Source: Mansonella perstans
Taxonomy: Eukaryota; Nematoda; Chromadorea; Rhabditida; Onchocercidae
Direction: 5' to 3'
Assembly (NCBI GenBank): GCA_037074765.1
Contig: JBAMDO010000059.1
Coordinates: 124,001 to 188,000, forward strand
Length of the DNA: 64,000 bases
Program-made: the position numbers and the translations under genes
In this document: piece after piece, positions 41,133-54,405 of the stretch
Numbering within the stretch: position 1 is the stretch's first letter
Layout: each line of letters starts with the position of its first letter
Notes under the pieces: model-generated
What the model was told of the DNA's origin: nothing
Database searches by the model: none
Seen by the model: the letters and a program-made list of their open reading frames with translations, nothing else

Positions 41133-43785
41133 TGATCAGCAATTTTGTTGCTGTCGAAGAAAGAGCAAGCCAGAAGACATATCTGCGGTGTGTACAGCAT
41201 TGACATATAATTTATCTCTCTCATTATTCACTCTGATTTCTGAGCTACTGATTGTTACACCTGAATTTTATTTCATTTCTTTATTATCAAATTGATCTTT
41301 GTACTTTGATCATTTGCAACAAAGTGTGGCACAATCAATCAGTTAGTATACTGATTAAAACGTGTGTTAAACATCAAATTTATTCTCTCGTTAATGTTTA
41401 TGAAATGGATGGCCAATTAGGCTATGAACTAAAGTTAGCTGATTGCTAGAGAAATTATAATTCGTGAATTTTATTCAAATAATTATCATTCTAATTCATT
41501 TCAAATATATTTGCAGTTAAAATTAAGTAATTAAGTGAAAATTTGAAATTAATTTCTAATATTGTAAACAAATCAAATTTATTCATGTATATCCAAAAAA
41601 AAAAAAAAAAAAAAAAACAAAAAAATGAACAAAAAGGAAGTGAGACTAATTTTTATAATATATTAATTAATAATTAATCATAATTGCATGAATATAACAT
41701 TGTAAAAAGAAAAAAGTGAAAATGTTTATTTCATTAAATTAATGCGAAAATTTAGTGAAAAAACATAGACGAAGTAAAATTGATGAAATAATTATCGCCA
41801 AAGAAAACCAAAGAAAAAGAAAAAAAAAGAACACAAAAGTAAATAAATAAAAGCAAGTAAACAATAACATAATTATTAATTATTACTTAAAGAGTAAAGA
41901 AATACAATGTCCATCAGTGTGATCAAACATGTGTAGAAGTACAATGTCCATCAATGACCACACATCTTTGAAAAGAATTAGATGCATTTGTTCACAATAT
42001 TGGACAATAAATTATCGTTGCAAAATCTTTGTGAAAAAATAAACAAGTAAAGATTAATTAATTATGCAGCATTAATTACAAAATTTTTGGTCAATTAATT
42101 AGCATCCTTATCATTGATGTTAATTCATTTAAATAAGCAAATTGCAATTATGATTATTTTTCTAATTAATCGAACAAAAATTATTTACAAAATCGATGCT
42201 AATTATACAAAAGAATAAGTAATCATATTTTAATGAATATCAAATATTACTATTAATTGCTCTCGTAATTTAAATTTCTTGCATTAATAAATCTCAAAAG
42301 TTTGTGCAAGTTAATTAATCATTCCGTAATTGAAAAAAAATTGGTAGTCGCCAAATAAAAATTATCAAAATTCGGCACATCTACTGGAACAATAACAAAA
42401 TGAGAAAATTATAATTACGTAAGAAATTTTTTTCGGCTATTTTATGCTTTTAATTAAAAATGAAATTTTTAATCAGTGTCAAATTCTTGGTGTTCCATTC
42501 TAAATGGAATTAATTTTCAATTAAATGATACAACACAACAATATAGGTTACAATTAAATGGCACACAATGTATATATACTTCATTTTTTTGGTGATATTA
42601 TCACGGAAAAAAATTTACTACTGTAAGAATTTATTGCAAATGTAAAACTCTGGAATCATCAGTAATTAATGATGCAACAAAACAACTTAATTAAATAATT
42701 AACCGGTTATTTGAAGCGAAAGCGACGCAAGAATGAAAAAGGAACACGGAAAATGATCTTTGAATATTATTAATTTAATTTTACTGCAAATAATGCAAAA
42801 AAAAAATTTCTTTTATCGATTATACCAAAGGAAAAACTTAAAAGTTTTTCCAATTGCTAAATATTTTAAAATATCAAATAATTTCCATTGTAATTCTAAT
42901 GAAAATTCTCAAAAAATTTTTACAAAAAAATATTCAAAAGTTTTGAATTAACTATTAAATTTAAAAAAATAAAACAAGGCAAATATTGAAGTTTTTATGA
43001 AAAGCATGATAAAACATTTTTTTTTCCAGGAAATATGCTAATTGTCAAAATGGATTTTCAAAATGAGTTAGAGAAATATTTTCTTTTGAAATCATTTTTT
43101 TTTCTTTCAACTTTTCATGATTGAAAAGAATCCATTAACGATAATTTCTTTTGCATTTTTTTCTTACTGATTTCTTAACTATGCGATGATATGAATTGGA
43201 AATTTTTTTAGCACTGAAATTTTTTACATGCTTCATTTTATGCAAATAAAATTCTTTGCTTCTTTGAAATCTTCTTTAGGAGAATGAATTACACCCCAAT
43301 TCATTCCTTCGTAATTTTCTTAATTGGTTGATTAATTAATTTTTGATTCCCATTTAACATACACATCACTTAATCATCTAATTTATTATAATTTTTATTA
43401 AAATTTTAAAATTAGTATATAAAAATGGAAGGAAATTTTTCATTATTTTAGAAATATTACCAGCTTTAATTAAGCAAAGCCGAACAAAAAAAAAGCATAC
43501 GGTAGCACTTTTTCCAAAATTGCAACAAATTAATCAAAAATCATTTAATTCAGTTTTACAATTCGATAAATGGAATGATTCTAATTTGGTTGAACTCATT
43601 TCAATTTCTGGACAAATGAATTCAATTGAATTTAATTTAGTTTGAATTAATTAATTTTTTTTCTGTTTGCTTCTACATTTTGTCATTTTTATTTAATGAT
43701 TTAGTTAAAAACAAAAGAAAAAAAATTTATTAATTCAAATTTTTTTTTTCAATTTTACAACATTTTAAACAAATCACTATCATCA
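41133..43785. other. Intergenic AT-rich stretch
   Basis: No supported gene. It contains a 23-bp poly(A) run (about 41595-41617) and many ATTAATTA-type words. The part next to 43785 is the 3' UTR of the EGF-domain gene. Confidence 0.55.
43726..43731 (-). terminator. Polyadenylation signal AATAAA of the EGF-domain gene
   Basis: TTTATT on the plus strand, i.e. AATAAA on the gene strand, about 55 nt after the stop codon. The spacing is normal for short nematode 3' UTRs. Confidence 0.55.
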
Positions 43786-46700
43786 TCACCTTAACAAGGT
43801 GACAAGGACAGATATGAGAAAAAATGCTAGCTGCAACAATAATTTATTAGTGATAACATTAGCAGTAATAGCAGCACCATTAGTGATAACACGCCGTCGT
43901 TTGCTTATCATCCAACCATCATCTGATGTCTCAAAGTCTGTTTCAAATTTCGATTTTGTTATTGCTTCCTCACTGCCAAAATGATTATTACTGTTTGTCC
44001 ATTGTTTCAGCAGTGCTTTCCGATCTTTAGTTGTCATCAACTGTTTATTGTCTTTGTCAACATGCATCACCAATTGATCAGCTTTCTTTTTGTTCAAATA
44101 AATTCGTTGGGGGTTTTTCCCACTTGTTATCACACGATAATCATCTGATTCTTGCAACCATAACGGCATCGATGAATCAGTTTTTCCGTTATCTTAAAAA
44201 AAAAAGTTAAAAGATTAAAAGAAAAAGAAATAAACTATCATATTATATTTCTTCTTTCTTTTTTTGAAATAATATTAATCAATTAAAGTTAAAATAAATT
44301 TAATAAATCAATTAAATCAATTAAAATAATTGACTTTTTTTTATTTAAAACTGAAATAAATTATTTTGAAAAAATTACAATTTACAAAGAAAAAAGAAAA
44401 ATATGAAAGAGAAACCGAATAGATCAGTTGTTTGATCATCATCATTATCATCATACATATATTGATCCATGTTATCATTACTGTCATTATCAATGATAGT
44501 GTCCCAACCTTCTGTATAATCATTCTCTTCCAATGTTTTTGTCTCTTCAGTTGTTGTAATCCTTTCTGTAAAAAATTCACATTAAAAAAATTACATAAAT
44601 TATTGAAGTTTTTCCAAAATTTTAAAATTGAAAAATTTCAGATAAAATTCAAATTGATTGCATTCATAATTCAACAGCTGCACAAAAATTTGTAAATTAT
44701 ACTGGAAAATAATGACAACGATAACGTATAGTTTGTTTTCTGTTAATTATTAATTAAGAAAATTTTAAAATTCTCTAATCATTCTCAGTGCAAAAAAAAA
44801 GAATAAAAAATCTGTGATCAATTCGAGAAAATGGATGCAAGAAAGAGGCAGAGATGAAAAGAAAAACAAAAGCATTTATTTGAAAATACAACAAATAAAA
44901 AAAAATTTATTATAATTTATTCCTTCTTTCATTTCATCAATTTCTTTCATTTATATTTTCTGATTCTCTGCAATAATTTCTCATTTACACAAAGGTCATA
45001 AGTTAATTAATGCTGAACAATTTTCGAAGCTATTGAATTGTTAGCGGAAGTAATTAATTTGCAAAATTTTTTGTAATAAATTTTATACGCTTATGAATTG
45101 ATCTAATCAATTAGTCGGGATCAATTTCAAAAAAAAATTTTTTCAAATTGAGATATAGATGAAATGAAGTTTTACGGATCATTAATTATTGTGCGACAGA
45201 ATAATTAAAACACACAACTCTTATGTATGCATCTAAAAATTTCGAAAACTTCAAATTAATTTATCAAATTACTAAACTGAATAAAAGAATAAACTGGGCC
45301 GGATTGTTTTAAAATCAATCTGGCAAATTTATTTCATTAAGATAGAATAATGCCATAGAGAAGAAGTTTAGGTGAATGAAAAAAGAAAAGTTGATTAAAA
45401 GAAGTGAAAAGTTCAAAAATTTAATTTGTCAACTTACTTGGCTGTTTTATTTGGTACGTTTTAGTATTATCATCTTTTGATGAAAACATTTCACGTTCAT
45501 CAAAAGTTTTTTTCACCGACTCTATCGATAATGTTGGTAATCGATGTTCCGTTTCTGATCGTTCCGATCCGGATCGAGGCGGAAGTAAACGTTTGACGGT
45601 GCTAACAGATGTTGTTTGCGTCGTTTCAACAACTCCAAACAAAAAATTATTATTTCAACTAATGTAAGAGATAAATTAGTTTGGAAGAAATTGATGAAAT
45701 TTTTAAAATTATAAAAGCAAATATTTGCAAACACGTTTAACTCAAAAATAAAAGAAAATTAAATTTCTTAATTTTTATATCGATAGAAATGAATATAACT
45801 AGAATTTTTGAAATTATAAAATATTGAAATTTTTGAAAGAAATTAGCCTTGAAAGAGAATATTGGAATTCATATTAATATTTAAGTAAAAATGTAAAAGG
45901 TAGTTACCATAAGTTAGCGGGGACTTGGAAATTATAAATACCTAATTTTTGAAAAATGTTAACTAGAAAGACAAAACAGTGTTAAAATTTCAACTAGCAT
46001 AGAAGTAAAAATGATAAATAAAAAATATATAACTTTTCCTACAATTTGAAATATGGAATGGAATAAAATTCGGAATTTATAATTTTTAACTAAATATAAG
46101 AAAGTAATAAATATAACTTTCTATTAATTTATGTAAAAATATTTGAATTAATTTGTTTCATAATAGTTGGCAGTCGTTGATTTAATCAATTAATTCAAAA
46201 TCAAATTATATTTTTTCCAAAATTTTATTTCCATTCCATATTTTAATCTGCGCAAAGCTTAAGAAAATATTCTCATTGAACTTTCATTGGTTATAGTGCA
46301 AATGAAATGAGTGCATTTTAATTTTTTTTTCTTTTTGAAAGAAATTGAGTTTTTTTATTTTCGTTAATTCGTTTAATTCAATAATTTTTTTCGGAAGAAA
46401 ATAAATGAAATGTTTGAAAATTCTAATTTATAACAAAAAAATTGAGGGAAAAGTTGAAATAAATAGTAACATCAGTATTTAAATGATTATTACGCGACGC
46501 TTTTTTTTTTAATTTTACTAAATTTATTGATTTTTACTTTTTTAAAGCTTTTACTAATGATTTAAAAATTTTTGAATGATTTTTTTTCAAAGGTAACAGT
46601 GATGAAAATTAGATTCAATGAAAAGTTCCAATGAATTGTGGCCATTTAAATATCATTGTCATATCAGTGATGAGAAAATAAAGTTAGAAATAATCATGAT

Positions 46701-47235
46701 AATTTAACTATCATTGTTGCAACAATAATGAATTGATATGCCTAGGTATGATTTTTATAATTTAAATATTATCATTGCGATGTCACTGATATGCTAGAAA
46801 TACTTGTTATAATTTAACCATCATCAATTATATCAATAATAAGCTAATAAAGCTTGCAATAATTGAGATGATTTAATTCAATGATAAATTAATAGGGCTA
46901 GAAATAGTTGTGATAAATCAAAAATCATTATCATATTAAATGATGAGCTGATAAAGCTTGGAATAATTGTGATAATTTAAACATTAATTATATCAGTGAT
47001 AAAGTAATTATCTTAACATACCAGCATACTGACATCGATCACCATAATAGACGTTTAGTAAACAAAGACAAGTATGTACTGATGGATTGTCAACTAAATA
47101 TGCGCAAAAACCACCATTGAGACATTTGATGCGACATTCACTTTGTGGATTAACAAATGCTTTCCGTGGCTGTGCTAATGCATTCCAACTTGTGCCGTAC
47201 ATTAAAATATACAGTAAACCTGATACTATTCTCAT
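43786..47235 (-). CDS. Secreted or membrane-anchored protein with a single EGF-like domain, 321 aa
   Basis: Four exons: 47235-47022, 45632-45438, 44565-44416, 44192-43786; 966 nt, all junctions phase 1. Residues 1-22 are a signal peptide (hydrophobic core IVSGLLYILMYG, likely cleavage near ALAQ). One EGF-like module follows: C34-x3-C38-x5-C44-x11-C56-x1-C58-x9-C68, with the usual NGGFC and YYGDRC features. The middle is Thr/Ser-rich, basic and then acidic (DDNDDD), probably disordered. A basic KRRR patch precedes a C-terminal hydrophobic segment (about 304-320, LLLQLAFFLISVLVTLL) ending in a single Arg. That suits a GPI-attachment signal or a tail anchor. The exon 2 acceptor (TTTTTTGTTTGGAG) is unusual but is the only one that keeps frame. 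The ATG directly follows TTTTAG. I cannot name an orthologue. Confidence 0.78.
46640..47010. repeat. Degenerate ~68-bp tandem repeat in intron 1 of the EGF-domain gene
   Basis: About five to six units share the word order ATCATTATCAT - ATCAGTGAT - GAGCTAATAAAGCT - GAAATAATTGTGATAATTTAA. Units begin near 46650, 46722, 46790, 46862, 46930 and 46985. Divergence is high, so the array is old. Confidence 0.6.
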
Positions 47236-47248
47236 CTAAAATTAAAAA
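47236..47248 (-). promoter_or_regulatory. Likely spliced-leader acceptor before the EGF-domain gene
   Basis: The minus strand reads TTTTTAATTTTAG directly followed by the start codon, with no in-frame upstream exon. It is a good candidate trans-splice acceptor. Confidence 0.45.
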
Positions 47249-48194
47249 CAAAAAAAAAAAGTAAGATTTATAATTATTAAATACAGACTTCCAACATGTA
47301 TCACAGACATACGTACGTTACGCACGCTACGTATTATACGTACGCTAATATAACATGTTTTATTTAAGTTATATTTTTATATTTATACAATTAATCATCA
47401 AATAACGAAAAATTAAAGTAACAATAGCAAATTATTGTGATATGCAAAAATTTCAATTAAATAATTAATTTTTCAATTAAATAATGATAATGAATTTCAA
47501 TTAAATAATTAATTAAATTAACTATGGAATTGAAATTCAAACTTGAAATTATTCACTAATGAGTTTATTAATTTGGATAAGTGCAAAAACAAAAGCTATA
47601 AGGCACTAGTTGCAAAAGTTTTTTTAGTGTCCAAATTTTTTTTTTAACTTCGCCAAAAGATCTTACTTGTAAAAAATTTCTTTTAAAAGTAACAGAAGAT
47701 AGAAAATCTCAAAAAATAGCATTGGAATTAAAAAAATATAGCGAAAAAAGAGCCAACAAAGTTTACTATTCAAATTGCAAAAACTTTTTTCACTTTTATT
47801 TTTTTCGAAAATTTATTTTTTCTTCCGACAAGAACTTCCTTTCCAGTTTTACAAAAACTTTTCCAATGTTTTTTCTTCTATGTGCAAAATGATCCTTCGA
47901 TGATTATTTTCAAAAAAAAAAAAAAGCTGAAAACTGCACAAATATACTTATAATACAACATTTTGTACTTGTATACATCCATAGAATTTCTTTTCCCATT
48001 CACTTTTATAACAATGGTAAGACGGAGAAAAAAAGTGCTATTAAATTTTTTTTTGATTTGAATAATTTAAAATGCTTTTTAAAAGATTTCAATTTAATTC
48101 AAAGATTTACACTTATATTTAGTTTGAAATATTCTAGTTTTATTTTCTTGCAAAATTTTAAGTGCCCTTTTTTCATACTCCTTTTTTCTCTTTT

Positions 48195-48246
48195 TCTCTC
48201 TCTCTCTCTTTCTCTTAGAGTAAGAAAGAGAGAGAGAGAGAGAGGG
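48195..48246. repeat. CT/GA inverted microsatellite
   Basis: A (CT)n-CTTTCTCTTA tract is followed after a few bases by TAAGAAAG-(AG)n, so the arms are complementary over about 20 bp with a short loop. It could form a hairpin or cruciform and also consists of polypurine/polypyrimidine strands. Confidence 0.85.
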
Positions 48247-50017
48247 AGGAAAGAGGGAACATAAATAATTGTGTATGCACCATTAAAAATTGATATTTTT
48301 TTAAATGTAAATTTCTGCAATTTTTGCCTTTCAAGAACTGACTATTTTTGTAATTCGATATAATTTCTTTTTTTTGTTAGCAAAATGAAAAATGAAAAGA
48401 AATGAATTCCATTATTTAAGTTGACATGCTCTCAATGTACAATATCGAATTACTAAAATAGATGAAATGGAATTGCATAACAAAATCTGCAATTTAAACA
48501 TTTATTGCAAAGCATCGAAACTAAATTTATTATTCTTTGCATACAAATTGATTCAGGAAAAAAAAACGGAAATTCCGAAAGGCAATTTATTTTCTCCCAA
48601 AAAAAAAGCTATTACAGACAGCTACTAATCTTGCAAACAAATCAAAATGAACAAATTATTATTCATCAAATTTTTTTTTTCTTTTTGCTAATTAAATTGC
48701 TTGAAGAAATAAAAAGTGAAAAAAATCATTTGAAAAAAAATGAGAATTAATTTTTAATAAAATGACAGCAATTAGTAGAAAATAACGGTAGGGCTCGGTC
48801 TTATTCACAGTAAACAATTTTATCGTAATTATTTTTATTTGGTTAATTTTTAAGCTAAACAATATTTGTTTAGTTCAAAATGACTAAACTTCAATTGTCA
48901 AAATTTACCACTAGTTAAAAACTCTTAATTAATGAAATACTTTCATCAATGCAATAATTTAGCGAAATCCTTTTAAATTATACTAAATATCTTTTTTTAG
49001 TATTAACATTTTCAAAAGTATGTTTTTGAAAAGATAATTTCAGCAATTAAGGATGAAAAATTTTTGTTCATTTTTTTTGTTGAAATTAAAGTGTCTGTCA
49101 TTCGCGTATTTGTTATAACAAGTTTAATTAATTACTTGATAAATTTTAATTAAACACTTGAAATGAAACAAGATCAAAATTTATTCAGCAATTAAATAAA
49201 TAGTTGAATATAAATAAAGAACATTTACTTATGTACCAAATTATCGTTCTACTTATTATCATGTTTATATTTCATTCTTATCATTGCCTATTGTTATTGT
49301 AATTTGAATCAGGTTTAAATGTATTAATAATAGCTACGCAATCATTCTGCTTAATGTTGAGATAATTTCGCTGCAATAAGGCAAATACTTGCTAGATTAA
49401 TTGTTAATTGTTAACTAATTTTGCTTTATTGTTATTACTATTATCCATATCTTCACATTATTATTAATCAAGATATTATCATTATTTTAATCAGTATAAA
49501 TCTAGATATGTTACAATATCATTATGCAGTCTGTAATTAAGATTAAGTAAACCTGGCTAATAAAAATGCATTTCGTTACAATTGTTTTAATAACTCAAAA
49601 AAATCCAAAAAAAAAAAAAAAAAACCGCTGTTGGAAAAGAAGATGCCATGATATTTGCAATCACAACAATTGCAACAGTAATAACAATAACGATAACAGA
49701 ACATAGTGATTGTAAGAAAAATTTATTGGCTTATTACTGACCAGCGATGGTTTGCATGACCCGAACAAAATGAAACAGGAAATTGTAACCTAGAAAAGTT
49801 TTCATGAGCCTAGTCAATCATTGTACCATCAGTGATTATTTTGCTCATCTTGTTTCCATTTCTCTATCTATATCTTTCTAATTTGTTCATGGTCTTTTGT
49901 GAAATTTGAATCAACAGTAGTAAGTTGAAATGAAAAAAAGGCTTAGATTAATTAGTTTGTGCTGAGCGATTAATCTATTGCAATTGTTAGTGAAACAAAA
50001 TACTAATAAAAACGATA

Positions 50018-50090
50018 ACAACAACAATAGCAACAACAACAACAGCGACAGCAGCAACAACAACAACAGCGACAGCAACAACAACTCAAC
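50018..50090. repeat. CAA/CAG-type imperfect trinucleotide tract
   Basis: Runs of CAACAACAA broken by AGCGACAGC; a ~27-bp unit is duplicated. It would encode Asn/Ser- or Gln-rich sequence in some frames, but no exon context is visible. Confidence 0.8.
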
Positions 50091-50939
50091 AAAACAAAGA
50101 CAAGAGCAAGAGTAATAACAGTAAGTATAAAAATTGTTAAGTGATCCAACGAATCAATCGAATTAGCCAAAAGAAGGATAATGTAGGCAGAACGAGAATA
50201 ATGTGGAAAGTTGAAATAGACAAAATGTTAATGTTATTGTTGTTGCTGATAAGCCATTTGCCGAACAGCTGTTAAAAGACAAGAGAGGATAAAAGGATGA
50301 CGAAGATAGGCAAAGAGGTCGAAAGATGAATTGAACTGAATTGAACTAAACAGAACTGAACTAAATGGTTTATTATCGATAAGAGATTTCATTCCACCAA
50401 TAAAATGTTTGTCTAGCTCATTAATGATTTAAACACAATGTATATCAAAAAGATACCATCATATTGTTTGTTGTGCATTTTTAAATTTCTTCAAAATATT
50501 ATTAGATCACAATGGTCACATATAAATCATCAAGTGCTAAAATGAGTTAACAAAATTTGATGAGAACAAACAGTTCATGTTCTTTTTTATTAGTTATTTA
50601 CTAAATCATTTAATTGCAACCTAATTTATTACTCGACATTTTATCATTTCTTATTTCTTTCAGCAATTAAACTCATTCATTTCTTATATATCCCAATTTA
50701 ATGTTTGCAAAAGAAAAAAGAAAAAAAGAAAAAGTTCAGGAATTTTTTTCCTTAAGAATAATTAAATGAAAATTCAAATAAAATTAAAATTGAGGTGAAA
50801 CAAAAAAAAGGAAAAAAACAAAAAAAGAATTTTTGCCATTTTTTAAATTTTGATTTCCTAGATTGCATTTCAATAATATTAAGTATTTAATTGCCACTGC
50901 AATTTAATTACTTTTTAAAATATTAATTTCGAATTGATT

Positions 50940-51075
50940 AAATTGCTTTTAAAAAATATTAAGTATTAAATTGCATTAAGTATTAAATATTTTATATCAA
51001 ATATTATTATAAGTATTAAATATTACTATAAGTATTAATATCAAATATTATTATAAATATTAAATTGTATTAATT
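50940..51075. repeat. AT-only degenerate tandem repeat
   Basis: Repeated words AAGTATTAAAT and ATCAAATATTATTATAA in several copies. Confidence 0.65.
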
Positions 51076-54000
51076 TTTAAAATATTAATTCCAAATTATT
51101 GTTAACGTTTTTCAAAATTGTTTGTTTCAAATTGCTAAAATATTTTGTAAAAAAATTTTTTCCTTTCATTCGTTTGCTTGCATTTTTTTTTTAAAATTTT
51201 GAATTGTTGTAATCAAATGAATAAAAATGCTATCAGAAATGCTATCGTATGACAATAAAAATAACAGCTGTTCTAGCATCGAATGGTACTGAATTTTTTT
51301 TTTTTTAATCAAAATTTTATAAGCAAATATTTTTTCAACATCGAAGACATCAATATTTTGCTCTATGAGGTCTGCATTTTTTTTCTTTTTTGAAACTTAC
51401 ATTCATTTTTCTATTTTGTGAAAAAATGAAATTTTTAGAGCTTTTAAAATAACTTCAATTAGTTGAATTAATTAATGGCATAAAACTTTCAAATACGCAT
51501 TTCTCCTTTTTGCTTTTTTTTTGTTCAAGAAAAAATATAACTCTAATTAACATATTAATGTTAGCAAATAAGAAAAGAAAATGATCGTAAATCAAAAGTT
51601 TAATGGGACGTAATAGAATACAAATTTGTTGATTTGAAAATTAGAGCAAATTCTTAAATTAATTTTTTTGATCAAATAATGGAAATTGGATCAAATCTTA
51701 ATGAACTATCAGCTAGTTGAATGAATTTTCTGAAAATATGACTAAAAAAGATTCGATGAAATAACACGTAGAGTGTAATTCTAATTTCTAATCTGATGGA
51801 AATGAAATTTTTTACTTAATATTTTATCAAATAATATTAATAGCTTATCAATTAGTTGCTGGAACTATTTGAAACTGCAAAAACGTATTTCATTCAAAAA
51901 AAAAAATTTTTTTTAATTATAAAAAAGAGGATACTGCAAAATGAATTGATATGATGAGTTATGAATTATAAAACTGATGAGCTGAATTGGTGCAATTGTC
52001 GTCATCCATCTCCACATACCTTTTCTTTGTCTTTGCTATTTGTTGAAATGTCTCTTTTAAAAAACTTTTGAAAATTCCGTTCAAATTATCTGTTTGTAGG
52101 AATTTAAAATATGGTAATTAAGGAGAAAAAAAAACGAAAGAGAAAAAGAAACAATCCATGTATTTTTTAACCACATTACAAAAATGACTCATCATTTGAG
52201 GTTACTTGAAAAATGATTGATCATTTGGGGAAAGGACGACTGAAGGAATGAGTACTTTAAATTAATTAAATAAAAACTTCCATCTTTCCTTTCATTTTTT
52301 TTTTGCAAATGATTTCTTAGTTCGCAAAACAATAGCAAACTTCTCGTCAATGTCGATTAAAAAGCCAATTTTTAATTTGTTTCGGATAAAAACATAAAAA
52401 AACTTTTTCAAGCAAAAAAAAATCTGGAATTATAAAATTTTACAGCAACACTGAAATATGAAATCAAATTCTTTTTTTCAAGAGAAAATAATAATGAAAT
52501 GCAAATTAAATTTATTTTAATGTTAAAGTTAATCAAATTAATTGTTTTTTCAATATAAAAATAATAAAATATCGAATTGAATTGCTTTAGTAGTAAAATA
52601 ACAGCGAAATAGCCGAAATAAGTTTGCTTTGCAAAATGAAGTAAAATTAAAACGGCAAATAAATTTATTTTTCAACCTTTCATTTTCATTTATGACTATT
52701 ACTTTCATATTATATGAACATTGGGTGAGGTAAAATAAAACTGAAACTAATTGACATTCCTTTCACATTTGATATTTTTTCCGTTTTTATATGAATTATA
52801 AATTTCGTTTTGAATTTAGAATTAAAAGAGAAATGATTTTACTTTTTTAATGAAATAATCGATCATAAAATAATGCACAGTTCATAGGAGAATATGTGCT
52901 GCTAAGACTAATCAAACTAATTGTAAATAAATGAATTAACTTGCAAATAATAATTAGATAATTGCACTTATGCTGTAATTAATTAACTCATTTATTTGTT
53001 TATTCGGGAAGAACAAAGTAATTAAGGAGTGAGGAAAAAAATATCGAAATTTCATCTGCATATTAAGACAAATTTAAAACTAATTAATTAATGAAAAGAA
53101 TGAGAAATCAGTATATGCTCTAGTCATTTACTTACGCTTAAATTGAAAAACATTATTGACTAATTGAATAGTGAATGAGAAATAAAATGTGTTTTTGACA
53201 TTTTGCATATGTATCATGCTTAATTAATTAATTAGTGGAGATATACTTTCATCTTTTACTTCTACATTAGCACAAAATTAGCACTGTTTTATGGATATTT
53301 GAAAGATGAACAAACAAACGCAGGTGTTAATTAAATTAAGTGTTCTTCTGATATTCCATTGGATAATAGAAAAGGATAAGTGTTGAAAGTTAGGTGAATT
53401 CAGTTTTCTTATAAATTCAATAGTGATTTTATATTAGCAAATTAATGAAAATCTTTTGCAAAAGCTTTAACTAAAATTTAAAAGTTTAAAAATTTTAATT
53501 TGTCTCATTATCACTGATAATTAATTGACTTTACACAGTGCTAATCAATTGGGATTTACTTTATGATTTGCAAGTTGCGAATAATTAAATTTGCATTTTT
53601 AGTTTAAATCAATGTTTACCACATCATATCATAGAATAATATCCAGGAAGCTGTTTTAATTGCTTAAATTACAGTACTTTCATCATTTACATCGAAAATG
53701 CTAATTTTTCTCTTTTTTTCTTTCTCTCTCTCATTTATTGCTATGATTAATTATTTGTCGTAAAAAGCGACAAAAAGAACCTTTTGAAGATAAAAATTAA
53801 GAAGTATAATTCTGATTTTGTAAACTATTGATTAGCATATTTCCAAAAATTTCTCAATATTATTTTAAGTACAACATTTAAAAAAAAATAATAAGTAGGT
53901 TAAAGGTTAAAAGTTAGTTGAAGTTAGTTTAATTAGAATAAGTTATTATAAGTTAATTTGTTCATTTTGAATAAAATAATTAATAAATACCAAAAATATA

Positions 54001-54267
54001 CCGGAAGGATACATAATTAGATTTTTTTAAATTAATCAAATCAAAATTTTAAAATAATTAGTATAAGATAAAAAAAAGCAGTAAACAGTTGCTGTTTGAA
54101 AAAAGAAAAATTTAATGGACAGATGATGACAGGTCGTTTGAAATAAGATCGACGAATACTGAAGGGGCGCACCAAATGTTGTAAGTGAAAGTGGGAAAGA
54201 TGAAATGGACAGGATTTTTCAGGTGTTGTAAAAATGGCCCTGAGCAGCTTGGATTAACATAGATAAA

Positions 54268-54405
54268 TCAATTTAGTATTTCAGAAAAAAATTTATTCAT
54301 AGAGAAAATCAAATTACAGTTTTGTCCAATTTAGTATTTCAGGAAAATCAATTTAGTATTTCAGGAAAAAAAAAATTTATTCATAGAAAATCAAATTAAT
54401 GAACT
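54268..54405. repeat. Imperfect direct duplication
   Basis: The segment CAATTTAGTATTTCAG + poly(A) + TTTATTCATAG + AAAATCAAATTA occurs twice, with an extra partial copy of its first half between. Confidence 0.7.

Noticed and set aside
41029..41295. Plus-strand ORF of 88 residues
   Set aside because: It runs through the tRNA-Ser(CGA) gene, whose structure fully explains the sequence.
48058..48320. Open frames on both strands encoding LSLSLSL / RERERE
   Set aside because: Produced by the CT/GA inverted microsatellite.
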